DNA of 64,000 nucleotides from Flagellimonas marinaquae (lineage in GTDB: Bacteria > Bacteroidota > Bacteroidia > Flavobacteriales > Flavobacteriaceae), in assembly GCF_003992675.1 (NCBI RefSeq), contig NZ_RZMZ01000002.1, positions 188,501 to 252,500 of the forward strand, given 5' to 3'. The position numbers and the translations under genes are program-made. Shown piece after piece: positions 55,316 to 63,045 of the stretch (positions within the stretch are counted from its first letter, which is position 1; every line of letters begins with the position of its first letter). The notes below the pieces were generated by a model. The model was not told the DNA's origin, ran no database searches, and saw only the letters and a list, made by a program, of their open reading frames with translations.

Positions 55316-56455
55316 TCACTTCTTTTTAACAGCGGAACAACCAGCCATTGTTGTAATCTTTATTGCCTCGGTTGGAGGAAGGTCAGTATTTCTTCGCACC
55401 AATTCCTGTACCACATTTTTCGTCAGTTCCTCAAAAGCTTCTTCTGTGGGAGTGGCCGTCTGCAGCGCAGCAGGTCTTCCTACGTCGCCAGCTTCTCGAA
55501 TGCTCTGCACCAGTGGTATTTCCCCCAAAAATGGAACGTTTAAGTCTTCCGAAAGGTTCTTTGCCCCATTTTTACCAAAGATATGATATTTGTTGTCGGG
55601 TAATTCCGCAGGTGTAAAATACGCCATATTCTCCACGATTCCCAATACCGGCACATTGATGGCTTCTTGCTGGAACATGGCCACCCCTTTTCGGGCATCC
55701 GCCAATGCGATTTCTTGTGGTGTACTTACCACGACCGCGCCTGTTACCGGCAAGGATTGCATAATGCTCAAATGGATATCACCTGTTCCCGGAGGTAAAT
55801 CCAACAAAAGAAAATCCAATTCACCCCAATGGGCATCAAAAATCATTTGGTTCAATGCCTTTGCGGCCATAGGACCCCTCCAAATCACCGCTTGGTTGGG
55901 TTGGGTAAAGAATCCAATGGAAAGCAACTTCACCCCATAATTTTCGATTGGTTTCATTTTGGCCTTTCCATCCACATTGATGGATAAGGGTTTCTCTGCA
56001 GCCACATCGAACATAATAGGCATGGACGGCCCGTAAATATCTGTATCCAAAAGACCTACTTTAAAGCCCATTTTGGCCAAGGTCACCGCCAAGTTGGCCG
56101 TAACCGTAGATTTCCCTACACCTCCTTTACCTGATGCCACGGCAATAATATTCTGTATCCCAGGAATTGGTTTTCCCTTGATTTGGTTTACTTTGGGTTT
56201 GGCGGGGGCATCCACCTTAAGGTTGACCTTTATTTTGGCTTTTTCATACACCTCCCTGTGGATAATTTTCAAAATCTCCACCTCGGTCTTCTTTTTTGCC
56301 TGTAGACTTGGGTTTTTTATGGTGACATCCACTTCCACCTCATCGCCAAATACCTGCACATTGGTCACCGAACCGCTTTCTACTAAATTTTGGCCTTCGC
56401 CCGGTGCGGATATTTTTTCCAACGCCTTGAGTATATCTGCTTTTTTCAACTTCAT
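55316..56455 (-). CDS. apbC: Mrp/ApbC family iron-sulfur carrier ATPase
   Basis: 379 residues from ATG 56455 (MKLKKADILKAL). An N-terminal MIP18/DUF59 domain covers about 1-85. The deviant Walker A is GKGGVGKST (109-117), followed by LLDTDIYGPSMP and LDLPPGTGD. The C-terminal Cys-x-x-Cys pair that bridges the cluster in E. coli Mrp is not present at its usual place (the stretch reads ENMAYFTPAELPDNKYHIFG), and only one C-terminal cysteine (MAGCS) remains. It is expected to carry Fe-S clusters, cotranscribed with nifU, the reductase and the ferredoxin. A good TAnnTTTG box lies at 56501-56508. Confidence 0.92.
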   Translation of the reverse strand: MKLKKADILKALEKISAPGEGQNLVESGSVTNVQVFGDEVEVDVTIKNPSLQAKKKTEVEILKIIHREVYEKAKIKVNLKVDAPAKPKVNQIKGKPIPGIQNIIAVASGKGGVGKSTVTANLAVTLAKMGFKVGLLDTDIYGPSMPIMFDVAAEKPLSINVDGKAKMKPIENYGVKLLSIGFFTQPNQAVIWRGPMAAKALNQMIFDAHWGELDFLLLDLPPGTGDIHLSIMQSLPVTGAVVVSTPQEIALADARKGVAMFQQEAINVPVLGIVENMAYFTPAELPDNKYHIFGKNGAKNLSEDLNVPFLGEIPLVQSIREAGDVGRPAALQTATPTEEAFEELTKNVVQELVRRNTDLPPTEAIKITTMAGCSAVKKK

Positions 56456-56500
56456 GATTTGCAATTTTTTAAACCAATTGTTTGAACTGGTTCTAAACTA

Positions 56501-56508
56501 CAAAGATA
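56501..56508 (-). promoter_or_regulatory. Candidate -7 box TATCTTTG of the Fe-S operon
   Basis: On the minus strand TATCTTTG matches TAnnTTTG exactly, 45 bp before the apbC ATG. No gene is seen in the remaining 215-bp intergenic stretch. Confidence 0.5.
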
Positions 56509-56679
56509 CGATGTTGGTATTAGATTAAGAAGTTGTCCCTCCGATTTTCAAAAAAATTGAAAAGGGATATCATGTGCTTCCCTTTAAATGGGATATCAAA
56601 CATAAAAGAGCCTTTATATGATGTTCCTTTTTTTGAAAAAATGTAGTTTAGAAGCTGCTATTTCAAATTATCGACCAAC

Positions 56680-58341
56680 ATGCCAACAAAAACCAAATTC
56701 CCCCTCATCCTCCTTCTTTTGATTTCCTTGACTTGGATTTCCTGCTCCACCAACAAAAATGCCTTTAGCAAGCGGGACGTGAAAAAGTCGGAAAAACTTA
56801 TTGGCTTACATTTCGCCAACAAACAAATCGATACCCTTTATCCCTATTTGCAACGAAATAAAAGTGGGTTCGATTCCCTTCGCAAATATCCCTTAGATTA
56901 TGGTGTTTTTCCTGCTATCCGTTTTGACCCAACTCCCTTTGGCTTCCAAATGCCAGAGCAACAGGAAGGAACCCAATGGAATATACCCAACTATGTGGAA
57001 GTACCTGAGCCTTACGACCTATTGGCATTTTATACGATCCCGCAGCTGGCTTCCCTCATTAAACATCAAAAAATAACCTCAACGGAACTCACCAAGTTCT
57101 TCTTGGGCCGATTGAAAAAATACCAGCCAGCCCTCCAATGTACCATCACTATTACGGATAGTTTGGCCTTGGAACAAGCGAAGCGGGCGGACGAGGAAAT
57201 CCAAAATGGGAACTATCGCGGCATCTTGCACGGCATTCCCTACGGGACGAAAGATTTGATGGCCGTACCCGGTTATCCCACTACCTGGGGCGCGACTCCA
57301 TACAAAGACCAAATGATCAGTGAAACAGCCACGGTGATACAAAAGCTGGAAGATGCCGGGGCCGTTTTGGTGGCGAAATTGGTATCGGGCGCCTTGGCCC
57401 GCGGCGATGTATGGTTTGATGGAAAAACGAAAAATCCTTGGGACACCACGCAAGGAGCCAGCGGTTCCTCAGCAGGATCGGGTTCGGCCACCTCGGCAGG
57501 ACTTGTTCCATTTGCCTTGGGGACAGAGACCCTAGGTTCGATTACTTCTCCCAGTACCCGAAATGGTGTTACGGGTCTTCGGCCTACCTACGGCAGGGTA
57601 AGTCGCCATGGAGTAATGAGCCTGAGTTGGTCCATGGACAAGGTTGGGCCCTTGGGCCGAAATGCAGAGGACTGTGCCATTGTGTTTGAGGCCATTCAGG
57701 GAAAGGATGAAAATGACCTCACCACGGTTGACCTTCCTTTTGGGGTGGATTGGAGCAAGGATATCAAAAACCTACGCGTCGCCTATCTCCAAAAGGATAT
57801 TGAAAAGGACACCACAGTATCTGGTGATAATCTGAGAAATGCCTTAAAATCCCTTGAAGCATTGGGCATTCATCCAACGCCCGTGGAAATGCCCGAAGCA
57901 GTGCCCTATCGTGGTTTCGATATTATTTTAAGAGCGGAAGCAGGTGCCTTTTTTGATGAACTGGTCCGTTCGGGAGAGGTAGATATTATGGTGGAGCAAG
58001 ACCAACGTTCCCGTGCAAACTCTCTGAGGCAAAGCCGGTTTATTCCTGCTGTGGAATACATTCAGGCCAATCGTCAGCGACAGGTGCTTATCCAAAAAAT
58101 GCAGGATATAATGAAGGATTACGATGTGTTGATCTCGCCCACTTTTGGCAACGACCAACTTTTGGCCACCAACCTAACCGGACATCCTGTTATTGCCGTC
58201 CCTACGGGCTTGGACGATGAAAACCATCCTACGAGTATGACATTCGTTGGCAACTTGTATGATGAGGCAAGTATTCTGTTATTGGCAAAAGCATTTCAGG
58301 ACAACACCTCCTTTGATGAGTTGCATCCTCCGGGATATTGA
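56680..58341 (+). CDS. Amidase-signature family lipoprotein
   Basis: 553 residues. The lipoprotein signal ends in LTWISC (C22). An N-terminal extension to about 130 precedes the amidase-signature core. The Ser-cisSer-Lys triad is read as K191 (GIPYGTKDLMAVPG), S263 (GASGSSAGSGS) and S287 (GTETLGSITSPSTRNG). The family hydrolyses linear amides; GatA is the best-known member, but an exported lipoprotein cannot be GatA. Likely envelope amide or peptide-derivative hydrolysis. Convergent, with no gap, to the alkyltransferase-like gene. Confidence 0.92.
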   Translation: MPTKTKFPLILLLLISLTWISCSTNKNAFSKRDVKKSEKLIGLHFANKQIDTLYPYLQRNKSGFDSLRKYPLDYGVFPAIRFDPTPFGFQMPEQQEGTQWNIPNYVEVPEPYDLLAFYTIPQLASLIKHQKITSTELTKFFLGRLKKYQPALQCTITITDSLALEQAKRADEEIQNGNYRGILHGIPYGTKDLMAVPGYPTTWGATPYKDQMISETATVIQKLEDAGAVLVAKLVSGALARGDVWFDGKTKNPWDTTQGASGSSAGSGSATSAGLVPFALGTETLGSITSPSTRNGVTGLRPTYGRVSRHGVMSLSWSMDKVGPLGRNAEDCAIVFEAIQGKDENDLTTVDLPFGVDWSKDIKNLRVAYLQKDIEKDTTVSGDNLRNALKSLEALGIHPTPVEMPEAVPYRGFDIILRAEAGAFFDELVRSGEVDIMVEQDQRSRANSLRQSRFIPAVEYIQANRQRQVLIQKMQDIMKDYDVLISPTFGNDQLLATNLTGHPVIAVPTGLDDENHPTSMTFVGNLYDEASILLLAKAFQDNTSFDELHPPGY

Positions 58342-58665
58342 TCAAAGTTCTTGGGCAGGATCCCAGAAGTATTTTTGAAAATCGATAATTTGATTGTCCT
58401 TTATTGGGATTCCTTCGTTTTCGAGGAGCTGTTGCATAAGGTTGGTGCCGTCAAAATGGTGCTTTCCCGTGAGCACACCCACTCGATTCACGACACGATG
58501 GGCGGGAACGTCCTTTGCCAAGGAATTGTTCATGGCCCAGCCAACCATACGTGCGCTTCGGGCAGCTCCTAGATATTTGGCTATTGCCCCGTAAGAAGTG
58601 ACCCTGCCATAAGGAATCTGTTTGGCTACTTCGTAGACTTTATCAAAGAAGTTTGTCTCCTCCAT
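58342..58665 (-). CDS. Alkyltransferase-like protein (MGMT family, no acceptor Cys)
   Basis: 107 residues, only the C-terminal DNA-binding domain of MGMT. GRVTSYGAIAKYLG is the family start (Tyr26), and ARSARMVGWAM carries the Arg finger (R39). The active-site PCHR motif reads PAHRVV, with Ala55 replacing the alkyl-accepting Cys; RefSeq-type alkyltransferase-like proteins more often have Trp there. Such proteins bind O6-alkylguanine and flag it for nucleotide excision repair instead of removing the group. LysE-family and trmB genes lie upstream on the same strand with 4-bp gaps. Confidence 0.9.
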   Translation of the reverse strand: MEETNFFDKVYEVAKQIPYGRVTSYGAIAKYLGAARSARMVGWAMNNSLAKDVPAHRVVNRVGVLTGKHHFDGTNLMQQLLENEGIPIKDNQIIDFQKYFWDPAQEL

Positions 58666-58669
58666 AGGG

Positions 58670-59305
58670 TCAACGGTACATAATTCTAATCAGGGTAATA
58701 ATGAGCAAGAGCAACATCAATGCACTCAAAATGTAGTTGGAGTTCCTCGAAAAGCGACTGTTCTTGGTCTCCAATTTATCAAAATAAAAGGTATAGAGGT
58801 AAAGCACCGAGAAAGTGCCAGTGCCCGCTGCTACAACAAAGGTAGTAATGTCCTTGGCCTCGAACTTGATCCATCCGGCCTCGTTCCACATGGCATTCAA
58901 GCCACTGTAATACGGAATGGTCAACAAATTGAGGGCTGCCAACAACACCCCTTTAAAGAAACTGTTTTTTTTGCTCAAATTGACTTCCTTGATGGCCTGC
59001 GCTTTGGCTTTGTTCCTTTTGGCCACTACAAAAAAGTAAATGGCAAAAAACGCAAAAACAGCCACAGCGATCTTGAAAAGCACATCGACCACCTCTGGAT
59101 TTCGATATAAAAATTTTGAAATATAGACCGCAATATAGGCCTGCACCATTATGGTGCTCGAGACGCCCAAACTGAATATGACCCCGTTCAATTTCCCTTT
59201 TTCCACGCTCACCTTAGCGGCGTTCATGTTGAGCAGACCCGGCGGCACCGTTGCCATAAAGGCAGCAGAAAATGTGGCAAAAAAGAGAATGAGTACGTGG
59301 GTCAT
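58670..59305 (-). CDS. LysE family translocator
   Basis: 211 residues, six membrane helices. The LysE-type opening is ILFFATFSAAFMATVPPGLLNMNAAKVSVEKG with the conserved PPG near 22. A lysine-rich cytoplasmic loop follows the third helix (VAKRNKAKAQAIKEVNLSKKN). The family exports amino acids or related small metabolites; the substrate is not known. It lies between trmB and the alkyltransferase-like gene with gaps of 3-4 bp, so the three are an operon. Confidence 0.85.
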   Translation of the reverse strand: MTHVLILFFATFSAAFMATVPPGLLNMNAAKVSVEKGKLNGVIFSLGVSSTIMVQAYIAVYISKFLYRNPEVVDVLFKIAVAVFAFFAIYFFVVAKRNKAKAQAIKEVNLSKKNSFFKGVLLAALNLLTIPYYSGLNAMWNEAGWIKFEAKDITTFVVAAGTGTFSVLYLYTFYFDKLETKNSRFSRNSNYILSALMLLLLIITLIRIMYR

Positions 59306-59308
59306 TGG

Positions 59309-59977
59309 TTAGTTGATCCTAAATTGGATGTAGGTTATTGGTTTTCCTTTTTCAAGATACTGATTTTCATAGAAAGTTTGAATCTCCAGAACTTCAGATG
59401 GCGCTCCCTCGTTTTTGTAAACGTCGTGATTGGCATACAGAATTTCGTGACCCAAGCCCTGTAAAAGTCCCAAGGTATAGCCATGCATGTATTCACTATC
59501 AGTCTTAAGATTGATAAGTCCACCTGGTTTCAATATTTTCTTGTACCGTTCCAGAAACACGGGATTCGTCATACGGTGTTTGGTTCGTTTGTACTTGATC
59601 TGTGGGTCGGGGAAGGTTATCCAAATTTCGCTGACTTCTCCCTCTCCAAAAAGATGGTCCACCAATTCTATCTGAGAACGCAGAAAGGCCACATTGTTCA
59701 ACTCCTTTTCCAAAGCGGTTTTGGCACCTCGCCAAAAACGGGCCCCTTTAATATCAATACCAATATGGTTTTTGTCTGGGTTTATTTGCGCAAGACCCAC
59801 CGTGTATTCCCCTTTGCCACAACCCAATTCCAAAACGATAGGGTTATCATTGCCAAAAAAGGAAGACCACTTGCCTTTGTATTTGAATCCGGCCATAACC
59901 TCTTCCCGGCTGGGCTGCACTACATTGGCGAACGTTTCGTTTTCCTTGAACCTCTTGAGTTTGTTCTTACTTCCCAC
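59309..59977 (-). CDS. trmB: tRNA (guanine-N7-)-methyltransferase
   Basis: 222 residues from the GTG at 59977 (MGSKNKLKRFKENETF), the normal start of flavobacterial TrmB. The open frame reaches an upstream ATG at 60070, but that part is unlike the family and would overlap the divergent glycosyltransferase start. The SAM motif LELGCGKGEY is at 50-58. The catalytic signature FPDPQIKYKRTKHRM is at 122-137, with FLERYKKILKPGG after it. It methylates G46 in the tRNA variable loop. First gene of the trmB-lysE-atl operon. Confidence 0.94.
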   Translation of the reverse strand: MGSKNKLKRFKENETFANVVQPSREEVMAGFKYKGKWSSFFGNDNPIVLELGCGKGEYTVGLAQINPDKNHIGIDIKGARFWRGAKTALEKELNNVAFLRSQIELVDHLFGEGEVSEIWITFPDPQIKYKRTKHRMTNPVFLERYKKILKPGGLINLKTDSEYMHGYTLGLLQGLGHEILYANHDVYKNEGAPSEVLEIQTFYENQYLEKGKPITYIQFRIN

Positions 59978-60064
59978 TTTTTGGTATTGAATTGAGCAAA
60001 AAATTAATGATTTGGCAAAACTAAGGAAATCTAAAAGCAATTCGCATTTTGTTTTTTTGTGATC

Positions 60065-61201
60065 ATGCAAAGTTCCAAACGTATTCTGGTCGCCCCATTA
60101 AATTGGGGACTGGGACATGCCACCAGGTGCATACCCATCATCCATGAATTATTGGCCCATGGCCATCAACCTTTTATTGCATCGGATGGGGTGGCCCTAA
60201 CTCTGTTGAAAAAAGAATTTCCAGAGCTGCCCGCCTTTGAGTTGTCCTCCTACAACATTTCTTATGCGGAGAAGGGGAAAAACTTCAAAATCAAGATGAT
60301 ATGGGATTCCCCCAAGGTACTCAAAGCCATGGCCAAAGAAAAGAAGGAAGTAAAACGTTTAGTAAAGGAACACGGCTTGAACGGCATTATTTCCGACAAC
60401 CGATTAGGAGCCTATTATAAAAAAGTGCCTTGTGTCTTCATTACGCATCAGCTCAATGTGCTTTCGGGCAATACGACTTGGATGAGCTCAAAGGCCCATC
60501 AAAAAATTATCAAAAAGTTTGATGCTTGCTGGGTTCCCGATGTGCAGGATAAACCCAATTTGACCGGTAAGTTGGGCCATCTGAAAAAGTCCAAATTAAA
60601 CATTGCCTACTTGGGTCCTTTGAGCCGTTTTGAAAAAAAGGAACTTCCCCTCATCTACGACCTGATGGTTTTGTTATCAGGTCCTGAACCTCAGCGGACT
60701 TTTCTCGAAGAAAAACTGTTGTCAGAACTACGCGGTTTTGAGGGCAACATTCTTTTTGTAAAGGGGAAAATTGAAGATGAACAAGTCAGGGAGGAGATAT
60801 GGACTTCCAACGGAAACATCATCCATTACAATTTTATGAAGTCTGCCGAATTGGAAGAGGCCCTGAACCAAAGTAAGCAGGTCCTATGCCGATCGGGCTA
60901 CACTACGGTAATGGATCTGGCTAAATTGGAAAAGAAAGCGTTTTTTATCCCAACTCCCGGACAATACGAACAGGAATATTTGGCCAAACGGATGCAGAAG
61001 CAGGGACTAGTCCCTTTTAGCAGTCAAGAGGACTTCTGTTTAAATGATTTATCAAGAATTGTCGACTTTAAGGGGTTAACGCAATTTGAATCGCAAACGG
61101 ACTATTCGGCCTTGTTCTCGGTTTTTTGTGGAACCGGAGCTGTGGCCTTTTCGAGGGTAAAGGAAAACTCGGAACCTACGTCCACTTCACTTTCAACATA
61201 G
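60065..61201 (+). CDS. MurG-like glycosyltransferase (GT-B fold)
   Basis: 378 residues from ATG 60065; a GTG lies two codons earlier. The N-terminal motif RILVAPLNWGLGHATRCIPII with HGHQPFIASDG is the GT-B acceptor domain. The C-terminal SRSGYTTVMDLAKLEKKAFFIPTPGQYEQEYLAKRM region (VLCRSGYTTVMD) is the UDP-sugar site of MurG/UDP-GlcNAc-type enzymes. No signal peptide; peripheral cytoplasmic. The last 100 bp overlap the 3' end of phoR on the other strand, and the C-terminal 33 residues look non-conserved (SEPTSTSLST). Acceptor unknown. Confidence 0.85.
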   Translation: MQSSKRILVAPLNWGLGHATRCIPIIHELLAHGHQPFIASDGVALTLLKKEFPELPAFELSSYNISYAEKGKNFKIKMIWDSPKVLKAMAKEKKEVKRLVKEHGLNGIISDNRLGAYYKKVPCVFITHQLNVLSGNTTWMSSKAHQKIIKKFDACWVPDVQDKPNLTGKLGHLKKSKLNIAYLGPLSRFEKKELPLIYDLMVLLSGPEPQRTFLEEKLLSELRGFEGNILFVKGKIEDEQVREEIWTSNGNIIHYNFMKSAELEEALNQSKQVLCRSGYTTVMDLAKLEKKAFFIPTPGQYEQEYLAKRMQKQGLVPFSSQEDFCLNDLSRIVDFKGLTQFESQTDYSALFSVFCGTGAVAFSRVKENSEPTSTSLST

Positions 61202-62181
61202 ATTTTTTCACCGTGGGCCTCAACAATGTGTTTTACAATGGAGAGTCCAAGTCCAGAGCCCCCTTCGGCCCGGCTACCGCTTTGGTCTACGCGATAAAAG
61301 CGCTCAAATAGGCGTGGTATGTGTTGTTTTGGAATTCCTCCACCGTTATCGGTAACCCTTACGATTACCTTGTTTTTGATGAGATTTTCCACACTTACCT
61401 CCGTGGTGCCTTTGGGCAGTCCGTATTTAATGGAGTTGACCAGCAAGTTACTGATTACCTGTTGTATTTTGTCCCGGTCACCGTTTACGTAAATGGGGTT
61501 GGGATACTCCATATCAAAGGTTAGGGATATTTCCTTTCGGGCGGCTTTCATCTCTAAAAGATCAAAGGTATTTTGAATGAGCTCGATGATGTCAAAATCC
61601 TCTCGCTCCAATTTTAGCTCGCCTGCCTCCAACTTGGTAATCAAATCGAGGTCTTTTACAATGTAAATTAAACGCTCTACTCCCTTACTGGCTCTTTGCA
61701 GGTATTTTTTGCGCAGTTTTTTATCCTTCATGGCTCCATCCAACAGCGTAAGGATGTAACCTTGTACGGTAAATAGTGGCGTTTTGAGCTCATGGGAGAC
61801 ATTTCCCAAAAAGTCTTTTCGGTATTCTTCGCGGATTTTTAGGGTGTCGATCTCGATTTTCTTCCCTTCGGCAAATTTTTCGATTTCTTGCACCAGGGTT
61901 CTCATATCGGTGGTCACTGGCTTGGAGGAAAAGGAGGTGGACTCCAAAAGGGAAACATCGTCATAAATTTTTTTGATTCGGCGATAAATGAATCGTTCCA
62001 CCCGTATTTGAATGATTCCAAAACAGATTACAAAGCACAGGAGGACAAAAAGAAGGAGGTGTATCCAATCAAAGTTTCCAGCGTCCCATTGGAAGCCAAG
62101 GAAAACAGCGGTAAGTAAAATAGTAATGGCCAGTGAAGACCTTAGGGCAAACTTATATGATTTCTTTAGTTTTATGGCCAT
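61102..62181 (-). CDS. phoR: Sensor histidine kinase, PhoR-like
   Basis: 359 residues. Two membrane helices lie near 14-32 and 39-58 with a very short loop, so no large periplasmic sensor, as in PhoR. The dimerisation box is VSHELKTPLF with H130. The catalytic domain has QQVISNLLVNSIKYG (N box), VTDNGGGIP (G1), FERFYRVDQSGS and GGSGLGLSIVKHIVEAHGG-type G2. The start overlaps the stop of the response-regulator gene by one base (TAATG). The Pho-box-like repeat 5' of the pair supports a phosphate-responsive role (inference). The last ~14 residues are poorly conserved. Confidence 0.88.
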   Translation of the reverse strand: MAIKLKKSYKFALRSSLAITILLTAVFLGFQWDAGNFDWIHLLLFVLLCFVICFGIIQIRVERFIYRRIKKIYDDVSLLESTSFSSKPVTTDMRTLVQEIEKFAEGKKIEIDTLKIREEYRKDFLGNVSHELKTPLFTVQGYILTLLDGAMKDKKLRKKYLQRASKGVERLIYIVKDLDLITKLEAGELKLEREDFDIIELIQNTFDLLEMKAARKEISLTFDMEYPNPIYVNGDRDKIQQVISNLLVNSIKYGLPKGTTEVSVENLIKNKVIVRVTDNGGGIPKQHIPRLFERFYRVDQSGSRAEGGSGLGLSIVKHIVEAHGEKIYVESEVDVGSEFSFTLEKATAPVPQKTENKAE

Positions 62182-62867
62182 TAGAGCACAAACTTATACC
62201 CAACGCCCTTTACGGTTTTAAAGTGGTCATCCCCAATTTTTTCGCGCAATTTTCGGATATGGACATCGATGGTACGGCCACCAACGACCACTTCGTTGCC
62301 CCAAACTTTATCGAGAATTACCTCGCGCTTAAAAACCTTGTTGGGCTTGGAGGTCAGTAGGGACAACAACTCAAATTCCTTGCGGGGCAGTACCATTTCC
62401 TCTCCGTTGTTCACAATCTTATACTCTTCACGGTTGATAACGATTTCTCCCACCTTAACAATATCCTCTACTTCCTTTTTATCATCCTTCAACCTGCGCA
62501 ATAAGGCCTTTACCTTACTTACCAGCACTTTGGGCTTAATGGGTTTGGTGATATAGTCGTCGGCACCTGCATCAAAACCGGCAACCTGGGAGTAATCTTC
62601 GCCACGGGCGGTCAAAAAGGCAATGATGGTATCCTCCAGCCCAGGCGTGTTACGAATTTGTTCACAGGCTTCGATTCCATCCATTTCGGGCATCATCACA
62701 TCCATAATAATCAAGTGTGGGGATTTTCTCTTAGCCTTGGCCAAGCCATCAGCACCATTTTTTGCAGTAATAACTTCATAGCCCTCTGCAGACAAGTTAT
62801 AGCCTATAATTTCCAGAATATCAGGCTCATCGTCTACCAGTAGAATCTTAATGTCCTTGTTTTTCAT
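62181..62867 (-). CDS. phoB: PhoB-like response regulator, OmpR family
   Basis: 228 residues from ATG 62867 (MKNKDIKILLVDDEPD); the longer frame to 62939 runs into the regulatory region. The receiver domain has D12-D13, phospho-acceptor D56 in LIIMDVMMPEMDG and the conserved Lys in DYITKPIKP. A winged-helix DNA-binding domain covers about 130-228 (EYKIVNNGEEMVLPRKEFELLSLL, WGNEVVVGGRTIDVHIRKLREKIG). Cotranscribed with the kinase. Divergent from a TonB-dependent receptor gene with TAACA repeats between. Confidence 0.9.
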   Translation of the reverse strand: MKNKDIKILLVDDEPDILEIIGYNLSAEGYEVITAKNGADGLAKAKRKSPHLIIMDVMMPEMDGIEACEQIRNTPGLEDTIIAFLTARGEDYSQVAGFDAGADDYITKPIKPKVLVSKVKALLRRLKDDKKEVEDIVKVGEIVINREEYKIVNNGEEMVLPRKEFELLSLLTSKPNKVFKREVILDKVWGNEVVVGGRTIDVHIRKLREKIGDDHFKTVKGVGYKFVL

Positions 62868-62893
62868 GGGATGTGGTTTCTGTGTTAATCGCC

Positions 62894-62901
62894 CAAATGT
62901 A
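62894..62901 (-). promoter_or_regulatory. Candidate -7 box TACATTTG of phoBR
   Basis: Exact TAnnTTTG match on the minus strand, 26 bp before the phoB ATG. The Pho-box-like repeats lie 47-104 bp upstream of it. Confidence 0.4.
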
Positions 62902-62947
62902 AAGATAATACACTTACGGGATAAACGCTTAACGTTCATTTAATCTA

Positions 62948-62998
62948 GTAACATTATTGTAACAGAACTGAAATAAACTCTTAACATACAACTAACAC
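62948..62998 (+). promoter_or_regulatory. Pho-box-like TAACA repeats, 11-bp phase
   Basis: TAACA occurs at 62949, 62960, 62982 and 62993: intervals 11, 22 and 11 bp, so four of five phased positions are filled. The pattern equals the TTAACA-N5-TTAACA arrangement bound by PhoP of Bacillus subtilis and the 11-bp phase of E. coli Pho boxes. It lies between phoB and the receptor gene and ends 20 bp before a box GTTCTTTG at 63018 that resembles TAnnTTTG. Confidence 0.7.
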
Positions 62999-63045
62999 GG
63001 CTTTTACAACCTCTGGCGTTCTTTGCGCCAAATATATGCCTGATA

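Noticed and set aside
56564-56604. Two copies of GGGATATCA in the apbC-amidase intergenic region
   Set aside because: Only nine bases and no further symmetry; could be chance.
59978-60070. 31-residue N-terminal extension of TrmB
   Set aside because: Not similar to TrmB and overlaps the divergent glycosyltransferase start; GTG 59977 is the normal family start.
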